Positions 43,230 to 51,985 of a stretch of DNA of 64,000 nucleotides are shown here, piece by piece. The position numbers and the translations under genes are program-made. Under the pieces are notes generated by a model. The model was not told where the DNA came from and did no database searches. It saw only the letters and a program-made list of their open reading frames with translations. This stretch comes from JAPOKJ01 sp031421635 (lineage in GTDB: Bacteria; Pseudomonadota; Gammaproteobacteria; Burkholderiales; Burkholderiaceae_E). Every line of letters begins with the position of its first letter. Positions within the stretch are counted from its first letter, which is position 1. The stretch is from NCBI GenBank assembly GCA_031421635.1, contig JANOPA010000083.1, positions 1 to 64,000 of the forward strand. Reading direction: 5' to 3'.

Positions 43230-44648
43230 ATGAAACTTAATACTCAAAGAGTTTTTACTCGAACCGCAATCGTTAGCGCGCTTGCTCTCGCCTTCTCCAG
43301 CCAGGCCCAAGCGCAAAGCGCCGAGGACCTAGCCACCCAGCTCAAAGCCCTACGCGAGGATCTTTTGCAGGTGCGCGCCGAGCTCGAAATACTCAAGAAA
43401 TCCAAGAACGCAGATCAAGGCCAGCTTCAGAGTATCCAAGGCGTTCAGGGTGGGTCGGGCACTCAGGGCGCTAGGGAGCCGGTACCAGTTACGGGCGGCC
43501 CTTCTAGCAGCGCAGCTTCGGCATCGAGCCCAGCACCTAGCGCCACATCGGGCGCTACCTCATTAGCCACTGCGCCAAGTGTCGTCGCACCTTCTAGTCC
43601 CTTCAGCCTGTTCGGCTACGGTGAACTTAATTTTGTTCGACCCAGAGGCAATGCCTCGGGTGCGGTCGCGACTGCAAGGCGTGGCGTCCTGGGCTTTGGC
43701 TATCGCTTCAATGAACGCACCCGCATGGTGGCTGAGCTAGAGGTGGAAAATGCGGTGGTTTCGGCGGGCGACCAAGGTGAGGTAGCCTTCGAGCAGCTCT
43801 ATATTGAACATGACATTAATGATCGACTGAGCGCCAAGATCGGCCTGTTTCTGATGCCAGTAGGCTATCTAAACGAAACCCATGAGCCTACCAAATATTT
43901 CGGCGTGACCCGCAACCTGATCGAGACCGCCATCATCCCGAGCACCTGGCGAGAGCTCGGTGTGGGGCTGCGCGGCACGCTCGAAAGTGGCCTGCGCTGG
44001 GATGCCGGAATCGTGACCAGCTTTGATCTCGGTAAATGGGACGCCAACAGTAGCGACGGCAAAGCCTCGCCCCTGGGTTCGATTCATCAAGAGGGGCAAT
44101 TGGCCAAGGCGGCCAGCTTGGCAGCCTATGGTGCGATCAACTATAACGGCATACCGGGTGTCAATCTTGGGGCCAGCCTTTTCCACGGCGGAGCAGGCCA
44201 CCGGCAGCCCGGTTTTGCGGCCGCCAGCTCAGGAATTACCTTGACCGAAATGCATGCGAGATGGCAGCCAGGGCGTTGGGACCTAACGGCCCTGATCGCG
44301 AACGGACGATTCAGCGACGTCGCTGCACTCAACAGCACCTTTGCCGGGCTACCCACGCCCGTACCTAATACTTTTGGCGGTTGGTATGCGCAAGCCGCGT
44401 ACAAACTATGGAAGCAAGGCGATTACAGCCTCGTACCCTTCACGCGCTACGAAAGGCTCAACACGGCAAAAAGTTACTCTGGCTTAGCACTTGGCCTGGC
44501 ACCAGCGATCGACCTTGATACCCGTGTATTTACGGTGGGCGCGAACTTTTACTTGAATCCACAAGTCGTGCTCAAAGCTGACTTTCAGCGCTATCTAGCC
44601 AATAGCAGTTTAGATCGCTTCAATCTTGGCGTTGGCTTTCATTATTAA
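43230..44648 (+). CDS. Outer-membrane porin-like protein
   Basis: A 472-residue exported barrel. The signal is TAIVSALALAFSSQAQAQS. A coiled coil follows (residues about 32-62: LATQLKALREDLLQVRAELE), then a Ser/Ala/Pro-rich linker (about 75-125), then a barrel with aromatic-alternating strands from FSLFGYGELNFV to the final FNLGVGFHY, ending in the aromatic residue of outer-membrane proteins. Typical turns are VLGFGYRFNERTRMVAELEV and YIEHDINDRLSAKIGLFLMP. It lies 29 bases after the di-heme gene. The cargo is unknown; in a Fur operon it could admit an iron compound or redox partner. Confidence 0.75.
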   Translation: MKLNTQRVFTRTAIVSALALAFSSQAQAQSAEDLATQLKALREDLLQVRAELEILKKSKNADQGQLQSIQGVQGGSGTQGAREPVPVTGGPSSSAASASSPAPSATSGATSLATAPSVVAPSSPFSLFGYGELNFVRPRGNASGAVATARRGVLGFGYRFNERTRMVAELEVENAVVSAGDQGEVAFEQLYIEHDINDRLSAKIGLFLMPVGYLNETHEPTKYFGVTRNLIETAIIPSTWRELGVGLRGTLESGLRWDAGIVTSFDLGKWDANSSDGKASPLGSIHQEGQLAKAASLAAYGAINYNGIPGVNLGASLFHGGAGHRQPGFAAASSGITLTEMHARWQPGRWDLTALIANGRFSDVAALNSTFAGLPTPVPNTFGGWYAQAAYKLWKQGDYSLVPFTRYERLNTAKSYSGLALGLAPAIDLDTRVFTVGANFYLNPQVVLKADFQRYLANSSLDRFNLGVGFHY

Positions 44649-44671
44649 GTGATGGGCGAGGAATGCCTCTA

Positions 44672-45244
44672 ATGAGTAACCTTAGTCGACGCGCTGCGCT
44701 ACGCCATGGCACCGGCCTCGGGCTCGGGCTCGCCAGCCTAGGCCTTGCCTCGAGTACGGCCTTCGCTACGATCTTAATGGATCAGTCACAGGCCCAACAA
44801 TCACTCCATCCCGAGGCGACAGGTTTTGTAGAACGCGCGATTACCCTCGACCCGGCCAAGCTCGCAGCGCTCACCAAGCTAACCGACACCAGAGTGCCTA
44901 ACGGGTTTTCGCCTATCTGCCTGCAAGCCAACGCCACCAACAAGCTGATCGGCTGGGTACTGTTTGATCGCGTGATCGGCAAGTTTGACTGGATTGATTA
45001 CGCAGCCGGCTTCAAACAGGATGGAAGTGCGTGCGGTGTCGAGATTATTGCCTACCGAGAGTCGCATGGCGGCGAGATTAGAAACAAGCATTGGCGACGC
45101 CAATTTGTAGGCCGTCAGGGCCCGCAGCAGATTCGTTTTGGCGAGGACATCAAAAATATTTCTGGGGCGACCTTGTCCTGTCAGCATGTCAGCGACGGAG
45201 TGCAACGCTTAAGCGCCTTGATCAAGCTTGGGTTCGTGCAATAA
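44672..45244 (+). CDS. Exported FMN-binding protein with flavinylation site
   Basis: A 190-residue protein from the ATG at 44672 (GAGGA lies 9 bases before; an in-frame ATG at 44663 abuts the same site). It has a Tat-like signal (LSRRAALRHGTGLGLGLASL). The C-terminal FMN_bind domain carries SGATLSC, in which T167 (start-dependent) is the threonine that ApbE links to FMN through a phosphoester. This resembles the NqrC/RnfG flavinylation motif. The neighbouring apbE gene, 3 bases downstream, strongly supports that modification. Probable role: one-electron carrier in the periplasm. Confidence 0.85.
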   Translation: MSNLSRRAALRHGTGLGLGLASLGLASSTAFATILMDQSQAQQSLHPEATGFVERAITLDPAKLAALTKLTDTRVPNGFSPICLQANATNKLIGWVLFDRVIGKFDWIDYAAGFKQDGSACGVEIIAYRESHGGEIRNKHWRRQFVGRQGPQQIRFGEDIKNISGATLSCQHVSDGVQRLSALIKLGFVQ

Positions 45245-45247
45245 CTG

Positions 45248-46168
45248 ATGACGATGGAGACGTTTCGTCGCAGTCATCTTGCCTTAGGTACGGCTGTGGT
45301 CCTAAGCGTCCGGCACGCGGAGGGCGGCCTACTTGATAAACGTACTTTAGAAGCGGCTTCTCAGGCTGTGTTTCAGAGGGTGGATCGGATTAGTGTGGCC
45401 ATGAGTGCGCACCACGCTGACTCCGATCTCGGCCGCATCGCGAGCGCTCGCCCCGGAGCGGAGCTACGTATTGACTCATTGACTATGGAGGTACTGAAGC
45501 TTTCTGGCGCATGGCAGTCGATCAGCCTAGGGGCATTCAATCCAATGGCTGCGGGCCTCCACCTAGCGCGCCAGGGGCAAAGGCCGGGACTATCGCACCA
45601 GTCTCATCACACCACTCAGCTATGGAATTGTCTGGAGCCCTTATCCGAAGACCGACTCAAGGTCCTACATCCCTGCAATATTGATTTAGGTGGAATCGCC
45701 AAAGGTTTTGCGGTTGATCATGCAATCGCGGTATTGGAAAAGTTTGGCATTCAAAATGCGCTGATTAACGCAGGCGGCGATCTAAGAGTGCTTGGAGTTC
45801 AGTCCTGGCCGATCCAGGTGCTTCATGCGAATCACACCATGACCGATAGCCCACGAGCATGGCCAGCAAGATATCGTCGAGGCTTGAAATATAATCCGGC
45901 CCTTGTACCCGGTTCAATCAAAACCATCGCGCTCAGTAACTTAGCCATGGCGACATCCGCAGGAGCTAAGATGAATTCGGAGTTTGTTGCCACTCGAAGC
46001 GGAGGCCTAGATATTCACTCTAAGCTGTGGTCGAACTGTACCGTGCTTGCACCAAGCTGTGTTGTCGCCGATGCGCTCGCTAAATGGGGCCTCCAAGAGC
46101 CTCAGGGCTCAGCCCGATTTTCGCGAGTGCTAAGGCAGGCGCAGGCTCATCTTTGGCGCTCTCGATAA
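45248..46168 (+). CDS. apbE: FAD:protein FMN transferase
   Basis: A 306-residue ApbE-type enzyme that transfers FMN from FAD to a threonine of exported flavoproteins. It shows AMSAHHADSDLGRIA (Mg/FAD site), AWQSISLGAFNPMAAGLHLA, the family's NIDLGGIAKGFAVDHAIAVL (FAD-binding) and NALINAGGDLRVLG. The usual lipoprotein signal of ApbE is not clear at this N-terminus, so it may be cytoplasmic or use an atypical anchor. It starts 3 bases after the FMN-binding protein, whose SGAT motif is its likely substrate. Confidence 0.88.
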   Translation: MTMETFRRSHLALGTAVVLSVRHAEGGLLDKRTLEAASQAVFQRVDRISVAMSAHHADSDLGRIASARPGAELRIDSLTMEVLKLSGAWQSISLGAFNPMAAGLHLARQGQRPGLSHQSHHTTQLWNCLEPLSEDRLKVLHPCNIDLGGIAKGFAVDHAIAVLEKFGIQNALINAGGDLRVLGVQSWPIQVLHANHTMTDSPRAWPARYRRGLKYNPALVPGSIKTIALSNLAMATSAGAKMNSEFVATRSGGLDIHSKLWSNCTVLAPSCVVADALAKWGLQEPQGSARFSRVLRQAQAHLWRSR

Positions 46169-46193
46169 ACTATTTTAAGCATTCCAGAACTTC

Positions 46194-46676
46194 ATGAGCA
46201 GCAAACTAAGTGCGCGCGCAGCCCACGCCCCCAAATTAGCATGGAAGCGCATCACTCGTTGGATTATGGTGGGCCAAGTTCTTGGCTTTCTGGTCACAGG
46301 AATCGTCCTTGCCTACTCACCCGTGACGGATTTAGAAAGTTCGTCGGAGCTACAGATGCAGATTCGCCGCTATGCCACGGTAGCCCACGGCAGTCTCGCT
46401 TGGGCCTTCTGCGTCTTGTTTGGCCACACGCTTTGGCACCATTTCGCCATGGCGTGGAAGTGGCCCACAAAAGCTTGGATATGGTATCTGGGCTTGAGCA
46501 GTCTCAGCGTTTTGATCGCCCTGGCGGTGACCGGCCTCACTCTTCTCTACGGAGGTCTAGAAATTAGGGCTGCCTCCCAGCGCCTTCATTTGTGGCTTGG
46601 GTTGGTATGGCCTTTACTGCTGGCTGTGCATGGGATTCGACTTAAATCGGGTCGAGGCACAATTCGTCCACACTGA
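46194..46676 (+). CDS. Four-helix membrane protein, possibly a heme b carrier
   Basis: A 160-residue integral membrane protein with helices at about 22-43, 62-88, 95-113 and 127-148. Histidines lie on helix 2 (HGSLAWAFCVLFGHTLWHHF) and helix 4 (RLHLWLGLVWPLLLAVHG), the arrangement expected for a cytochrome b561/DUF4405-like di-heme bundle. No family could be assigned with certainty. It is the last gene of the Fur operon, 25 bases after apbE. It could carry electrons from the quinone pool to the FMN protein, by inference from context. Confidence 0.6.
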   Translation: MSSKLSARAAHAPKLAWKRITRWIMVGQVLGFLVTGIVLAYSPVTDLESSSELQMQIRRYATVAHGSLAWAFCVLFGHTLWHHFAMAWKWPTKAWIWYLGLSSLSVLIALAVTGLTLLYGGLEIRAASQRLHLWLGLVWPLLLAVHGIRLKSGRGTIRPH

Positions 46677-46762
46677 GAGCCAGCCATCGAATAATTAGTC
46701 GGGCCTGCAAAACCGCTGCAAGCCTTATCGAACCTAGGATGTTTAGGTAAAGTAAGTGCACG

Positions 46763-46809
46763 AAATCCCTCAACAAGCATTTTAGGAAGAGACGATATCT
46801 GAGGGATTT
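46763..46809. repeat. 10-bp inverted repeat before the IS remnant
   Basis: AAATCCCTCA (46763-46772) and TGAGGGATTT (46800-46809) are perfect inverted repeats with a 27-base loop. They lie just before the transposase remnant and after the flavin operon, so they may be an IS end or a terminator-like structure. Confidence 0.45.
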
Positions 46810-47200
46810 GAGGATGGAAACACCAGACTTTGTTCGCGCCCGCATTGACGGTATGATCCATTTGAAGGACCCGCTTATCAATACGGCGCTGGCCATCAAA
46901 GCGATTAAGTCTGAGGAGTTTGAGCGAGTGATTATTGACTCGACAGTGGAAGACCACGAGATTGCTTATTCCGTCGATAGCCGCTTGCTGGAGATTGCCG
47001 GTCACCGGGTGGTGAATGCAGCAAAACGTGCGGGCATCACACTCAAACAAGCCTTCGCTAAGCAAGAAGGTGATAGGAGCACTCAATGAGCTAGGAGGCT
47101 AAAGCGCGAGGTCAAAAAAACTCTATGCACCGTACGCATCAGAGATCGAATGCCTCGGCAAAGGAAAAGCCCGCAAGCGATACGAGTTCGGTGTTAAGAA
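46808..47200 (+). mobile_element. IS5-like transposase remnant
   Basis: A 93-codon frame (TTG at 46808, ATG at 46814) matches the middle of an IS5-family transposase: FERVIIDSTVEDHEIAYSVD, then SRLLEIAGHRVVNAAKRAGI and LKQAFAKQEG. About 30 bases after its stop, in another frame, further IS5-like sequence appears: KKLYAPYASEIECLGKGKAR followed by KRYEFGVK, ending near 47200. The DDE core and both ends are missing. It is a dead element from one old insertion between the flavin operon and the hydroxylase genes. Confidence 0.65.
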
Positions 47201-47240
47201 GCCTCCACTAAAATCATCGGTCTTCCCGTCACCAGTGCGC

Positions 47241-49520
47241 TCACGATCTTAACTTCAGCCCCGTCGCCGGAAACTCCCGGGTCATCTTGCCCGTGGCAGC
47301 AAACACCGCATTGAGCACGGCCGGTGCAGCCACCATAATCGTAGGCTCACCGACCCCGCCCCAGAAGCCACCGCTTGGTATCAAGACGGTTTCAATCCGT
47401 TTAGGGAAATCCGCAAGGCGCATGATGTCGTAACTATTGAGGTTCTCTTCTTGAACCGCACCGTTTTTGATAGTGATGTTCTCCATGAAGTTACCCGATA
47501 GACCGTAGGCCACCGAGCCGACAATCTGCGCATCAACCTGATCAGGATTCACCACATAGCCGGAATCTGTGCCCACGACCAAACGATGCACCGTGACTTC
47601 GTTCTTAGCGTTGACCGAGACTTCGGCGGCCGCGCCCACATAACTACCAAAGCCCATCTGCTGCGCATAGCCACGGAAGCGCCCAGAGGCAGCCGGACCT
47701 GCGTCACTGATCTTGCTTGCCACCGCATTGAGGACTGCCAAATGTTTGGGATGCTCTTGCATCATGGCGCGACGAAACTCGAGTGGATCTTTACCAGCAG
47801 CTTTGGCGACTTCGTCCAAAAAGCACTCAAGGTACAAACAGTTTTGATTGTTGTTGACACCACGCCAAAACCCAGGACGCACATGGAAATTGCGCATCGC
47901 AAATTCGAGCGTCATGTTAGGTATGGTGTAGCCAAAACCACCCTCGGGACCACGCGGCCCCTTGGTCGGCCACAGGCCTTGGAAGGCGATCCAATCGTTG
48001 CCGTTTTCCATACGCTGCGGCACGACCGTATTCAAAATTGACGGGCCGGCAATTCGCATCGTCAGCGATTGCAAGTTTCCTTTGTCATCGAGGCCAGCCT
48101 CCAATTTGGCTGAGCTTAAGGGACGGAACCAACCTTGGCGCTGGTCCTCCTCACGACTCCAAATCATCTTGATCGGCACACCCGGCAATTGCTTGGCCAG
48201 CAAGACTGCTTTTTCAACAAAGTCTTGCTTGCCACGACGTCCGAAACCACCCCCTAGATGCACCTTGTAGACGTCGCACTTTTCAATAGGTAAACCGGCC
48301 GCTTGCGCGCAAGTCGCGAGGGAGGCATCACCGTTTTGCGTAGGTACCCACACTTCGCATTTATCTGGCGTCCACTTGGCCGTACAGTTCATGGGCTCCA
48401 TGGTGGTGTGATGAATGTACTGGGTGTGATACACCGCAGATACTTTCTTGCCGGCCTTCGCCATAGCGGCTTTGGCATCGCCATTTTGATTTCCGACATA
48501 CTGTTCTTCAGGCGCATCCAAGGCCTTCATGATGACGGCACGCATTGAGGCGGAATCGACCTTGGTGTTGTTGTCGTCTTCATAAACCATCGTGACGGTT
48601 TGAAGCGCACTATTGGCTTGCCACCAGGTATCCGCAACCACGGCCACAGCGCCCGCACCCACTTGCAAGACATGCTTTACACCTGGCATGGATTTAGCCT
48701 TGCTGGCGTCAAAAGACTTAAGCTTGCCTCCGTGCACGGGGGTGTCCTTAATGGAGGCGTTGAGCATGCCAAGTAGAGTCAGGTCGATACCGTAGATTTG
48801 CTTGCCAGTGAGCTTGTCGATGGTATCTAGTCGCTTTAAAGGCTTGCCTGCAATCTTCCAGTCTTTAGAGTCTTTGAGCTTGATGGACTTGAAATCGGGC
48901 ACCGGCAATTTGGCAGCCGCCTCAGCAAGTTTGCCGTAGGTAGTGCTGCGATTGCTAGCCTTGTGCATCACCTGACAGGCTTGAGTTGTGCATTCGCCAG
49001 CGGGCACGTTCCACTGGTTCGCGGCGGCTTGAATCAACATCAGGCGCGCGGCCGCGCCACCTTGTCGTACATAATCGTGCGAGCCTCGGATGCCTCGGCT
49101 TCCACCCGTTGACATGTCGCCCCAGATACGCTTACGGGCGAGGTTGGCACCAGGTGTTGGATACTCCCAGCGTACCTTGCTCCAGTCGCAATCGAGCTCT
49201 TCCGCAACCAACTGTGCCAAGCCGGTAAGCGTGCCCTGGCCCATCTCGGAGCGCGCGATACGCACAACAATATCTTCGTTCGGTTTGATGTACACCCAGG
49301 CAGCAAGATCGCTACCGCCCACGGCCTGCGCTTGGCCTTGTGCCAGGGCCTCTTGGCTGGCTGCACCAAACCCCAGCGCAAGCACGCCTCCGGCTGAAGC
49401 CTGAATCACGAAAGGACTCGCTGCCGCGCCTTTCACGAAACGACGCCGCGAAGGCTTGACTGTAGACGGTGAAGTCGATTGATCTTGGTCTAGCTGTTGA
49501 GCAGAAAGTATTTTAAACAT
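47241..49520 (-). CDS. Molybdenum hydroxylase, large subunit (IorB-like)
   Basis: A 759-residue molybdopterin-binding subunit of the xanthine-oxidase family, of the type called isoquinoline 1-oxidoreductase beta or aldehyde dehydrogenase. It has a Tat signal (SRRRFVKGAAASPFVIQASA), so it is exported folded. Domain marks are EMGQGTLTGLAQLVAEELDC, GGGFGRRGKQDFVEKAVLLA (molybdopterin), and near the C-terminus GGFWGGVGEPTIMVAAPAVL, which holds the catalytic glutamate of the family. Its 2Fe-2S partner lies 17 bases upstream. No cytochrome c subunit is next to the pair, so the final electron acceptor is unknown. The substrate is unassigned. Confidence 0.88.
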   Translation of the reverse strand: MFKILSAQQLDQDQSTSPSTVKPSRRRFVKGAAASPFVIQASAGGVLALGFGAASQEALAQGQAQAVGGSDLAAWVYIKPNEDIVVRIARSEMGQGTLTGLAQLVAEELDCDWSKVRWEYPTPGANLARKRIWGDMSTGGSRGIRGSHDYVRQGGAAARLMLIQAAANQWNVPAGECTTQACQVMHKASNRSTTYGKLAEAAAKLPVPDFKSIKLKDSKDWKIAGKPLKRLDTIDKLTGKQIYGIDLTLLGMLNASIKDTPVHGGKLKSFDASKAKSMPGVKHVLQVGAGAVAVVADTWWQANSALQTVTMVYEDDNNTKVDSASMRAVIMKALDAPEEQYVGNQNGDAKAAMAKAGKKVSAVYHTQYIHHTTMEPMNCTAKWTPDKCEVWVPTQNGDASLATCAQAAGLPIEKCDVYKVHLGGGFGRRGKQDFVEKAVLLAKQLPGVPIKMIWSREEDQRQGWFRPLSSAKLEAGLDDKGNLQSLTMRIAGPSILNTVVPQRMENGNDWIAFQGLWPTKGPRGPEGGFGYTIPNMTLEFAMRNFHVRPGFWRGVNNNQNCLYLECFLDEVAKAAGKDPLEFRRAMMQEHPKHLAVLNAVASKISDAGPAASGRFRGYAQQMGFGSYVGAAAEVSVNAKNEVTVHRLVVGTDSGYVVNPDQVDAQIVGSVAYGLSGNFMENITIKNGAVQEENLNSYDIMRLADFPKRIETVLIPSGGFWGGVGEPTIMVAAPAVLNAVFAATGKMTREFPATGLKLRS

Positions 49521-49537
49521 GATGGTCTCTCCTGCGC

Positions 49538-49990
49538 TTAGGACAATTCAGCGGCACGTTTAATGCCAGCCCGAATACGGTTGTAGGTGCCACAACGACA
49601 GATATTGGTCATGGCTTCATCGATGTCTTTATCGGTTGGTTTTTTATTCTTGGCGAGCAGCGCTGAAGCGGCCATGATTTGACCGGTCTGGCAATAACCG
49701 CACTGAGCGACTTCCAGCTCTAACCAAGCCTTTTGGACAGGATGTGTGCCATTGGCAGACAGGCCTTCGATGGTCACAACCTTATCGGTGGGCTTCACGG
49801 CGGAAACCGGCACCACGCAGGCGCGTGTGACTTCGCCGTTCAAATGGATCGAGCAAGCGCCGCATTGCGCTACGCCGCATCCAAATTTTGTGCCCGTTAA
49901 ACCACCTTGTTCGCGGATCGCCCACAGCAACGGAGTGGCGGGATCGACTTCAAGGTCGACGTTTTTTCCATTGATATTTAGCTTTGCCAT
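49538..49990 (-). CDS. 2Fe-2S subunit of molybdenum hydroxylase (IorA-like)
   Basis: A 150-residue iron-sulfur protein from the preferred ATG (MAKLNINGK, with AGGAGAAC 6-7 bases before it). A longer frame to 50074 adds 28 residues without family match. The plant-type 2Fe-2S cluster is FGCGVAQCGACSIH with a fourth cysteine at C58. The second cluster uses AQCGYCQTGQ and NICRCGTYNRIR. It passes electrons from the molybdopterin subunit encoded 17 bases downstream. There is no signal peptide; the pair is presumably exported together through the Tat signal of the large subunit. Confidence 0.9.
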   Translation of the reverse strand: MAKLNINGKNVDLEVDPATPLLWAIREQGGLTGTKFGCGVAQCGACSIHLNGEVTRACVVPVSAVKPTDKVVTIEGLSANGTHPVQKAWLELEVAQCGYCQTGQIMAASALLAKNKKPTDKDIDEAMTNICRCGTYNRIRAGIKRAAELS

Positions 49991-50165
49991 TCCTGTTCTC
50001 CTGAGCGGCGTGTGGTCTCGTGCGCGTACTTGTTCGCTAGCAACCCGCAATCCTAACGCTTTGACATCTCCCATGATGAATAAAGGGTCAGATTACGGTT
50101 TAATTGCTTACTCTATGGCATTCTACTCAATCGATTGCCGCTCGGGTCACAACAAAAACTCCTAA

Positions 50166-51335
50166 ATGCCTACTTATGACTTTGCCATTGTTGGAGCCGG
50201 TATTGCGGGGGCTTCTCTCGCCTACAAGCTTGCCTCCGAGTGTTCGGTCCTGCTCCTTGAGCGCGAGACCCAACCTGGCATACACAGCACTGGGCGTAGT
50301 GCAGCGATGTTCATGGAGACCTATGGCTCTCCGCAGGCAAGGGCCTTAACTCGCGCTAGTCGCGCTTTTTATGAAGAGCCGCCCGAAGGCTTTAGCGAGG
50401 TGCCGATCCTGTCGCCGCGTGGCGCACTTTACGTCGCCTGGGGAGGACAAGAGCAGCTTTTGCAAAAGCAATTCATGGCCCTACAAATGGCATCCTCAGC
50501 GGGGCATCCTGTGCTGATGCTGAGTCCTGCAGAAGTGTTGCAACGTGTACCCATTCTGAATGGCGAAGGTATGGTGGGTGGCATTCTCGAGCCGGATGCG
50601 ATGGACATTGATGTGCACGCCTTGCATCAAGGCTATCTGCGCAGCGCCAAAAAATTAGGTGCCACGCTTGGGTTGAAGGCGGAGCTTGATTCGGCCGTCT
50701 TTTGTGAAGACGACCAATCTTGGGAAATCTCCATCAAGAACGGTCCGGAGCAACGAGCCCGCAACCTCATCAATGCGGCTGGAGCGTGGGCCGACGAATG
50801 TGCGGTGCGCTGCGGAAGACCGCCTCTTGGAATACAAGCAAAGCGACGAAGCGCCTTCATTTTTGAGGGGATCGACAGTGCGGGTAACATCCTAAGCGCC
50901 AAGGATACGTCGCACTGGCCCACATTTGCTGGGCTCAACGTCGATTGGTACATCAAACCTGATGCCGGTTTGCTGCTGGGTTCGCCAGCCAACGCCGACC
51001 CCGTACCGGCCCACGATGTTCAAGCGGAAGAATTGGATATCGCCAACGCGATCGCGCAGATCGAAGCGCATACCTCACTACGCATTCGACGCCCAAAGCG
51101 AGTGTGGGCTGGCCTGCGAAACTTTGCACCCGACGACGAACTGGTGATCGGACACGATCCCGGCCAGCCGAGCTTTTTTTGGCTTGCTGGTCAAGGGGGT
51201 TACGGTATTCAAAGCGCCGATGGGGCGGCCAGCTTGGCGGCATTGCTGCTGCTCGGCAAGCCTCTCTCTGATCACTTAAAGTTACATGGCGCGGATCCGA
51301 CTGTAGTCGCCCCTAAGCGCTTGGCCACGGTTTGA
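50166..51335 (+). CDS. FAD-dependent oxidoreductase (DAO/glycine oxidase family)
   Basis: A 389-residue DAO-fold oxidoreductase. The dinucleotide-binding motif is FAIVGAGIAGASLAYKLA (5-22). Other marks are RSAAMFMETYGSP, NLINAAGAWADECA and the C-terminal LAGQGGYGIQSADGAASLAA, which closes the FAD site. It most likely oxidises a small amino acid or amine, but the substrate cannot be told; glycine oxidase, D-amino-acid dehydrogenase-like and 2-hydroxyglutarate oxidase-like relatives all share this plan. It is divergent from the molybdenum hydroxylase pair (176 bases between starts). Confidence 0.8.
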   Translation: MPTYDFAIVGAGIAGASLAYKLASECSVLLLERETQPGIHSTGRSAAMFMETYGSPQARALTRASRAFYEEPPEGFSEVPILSPRGALYVAWGGQEQLLQKQFMALQMASSAGHPVLMLSPAEVLQRVPILNGEGMVGGILEPDAMDIDVHALHQGYLRSAKKLGATLGLKAELDSAVFCEDDQSWEISIKNGPEQRARNLINAAGAWADECAVRCGRPPLGIQAKRRSAFIFEGIDSAGNILSAKDTSHWPTFAGLNVDWYIKPDAGLLLGSPANADPVPAHDVQAEELDIANAIAQIEAHTSLRIRRPKRVWAGLRNFAPDDELVIGHDPGQPSFFWLAGQGGYGIQSADGAASLAALLLLGKPLSDHLKLHGADPTVVAPKRLATV

Positions 51336-51504
51336 TTGCGCCGCGCATCACCTCGAAAGACACAAGCGAGAGGTCGCGGATAAAAATCAAAAACTAGGGT
51401 CATATGAAGCTGGTCTAAACTAGGGTCAAACCATGAGTTTCGGATTGTCCCGGCTTTTTCGGAGGCAGCCACGGCAGTAAAACGTACCACCTATGGAGAC
51501 AACA

Positions 51505-51972
51505 ATGAAACAACAATCAACACGAGCAGGGATGCATCGATTAGTGTCCAAAGTCCTGATTGCAATTATTGCTAGCGCAGCGCTGGCGAGTTGCAGTTCG
51601 GTGAAACAGAATATGACGAATATGGTGCGCGGCCCGGGTGCTGTCGAATTTGTGTCACCTCGGGACGGTGACACAATTGCTGGCCCAGTGATGCTTAAGT
51701 TTGGGGTTAAGGGCATGGATGTCAAACCGGCCGGTGAAGATATCGAGAATAAGCGGGCAGGTCATCATCATGTTCTGGTGAATCAGGCGCCGATCAAAGC
51801 GGGTGAAGCCGTTCCTTTCACCGATCAACACATCCATTTTGGCAAAGGTCAAACGGAGGCCGAACTCAAGCTCCCTCCAGGACGCTATCGTCTGACCTTG
51901 CAGTTCGCGAATGGCGCCCATGTATCGTATGGCGAAAGTTTGTCTCAAACCATTAATATTGTGGTTCGATAA
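51505..51972 (+). CDS. DUF4399 lipoprotein
   Basis: A 155-residue lipoprotein from the ATG at 51505 (GGAGA 5 bases before; the frame opens at 51493). The lipobox is IIASAALASC. The DUF4399 domain covers about 50-155 with the family's repeated His/Asp signature: GHHHVLVNQAP and TDQHIHFGKGQTEAELKLPP, ending FANGAHVSYG. The clustered histidines suggest metal binding, unproven. It is a single plus-strand gene, convergent with the radical SAM gene 13 bases away. Confidence 0.8.
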   Translation: MKQQSTRAGMHRLVSKVLIAIIASAALASCSSVKQNMTNMVRGPGAVEFVSPRDGDTIAGPVMLKFGVKGMDVKPAGEDIENKRAGHHHVLVNQAPIKAGEAVPFTDQHIHFGKGQTEAELKLPPGRYRLTLQFANGAHVSYGESLSQTINIVVR

Positions 51973-51985
51973 ATAACCAGGAACA

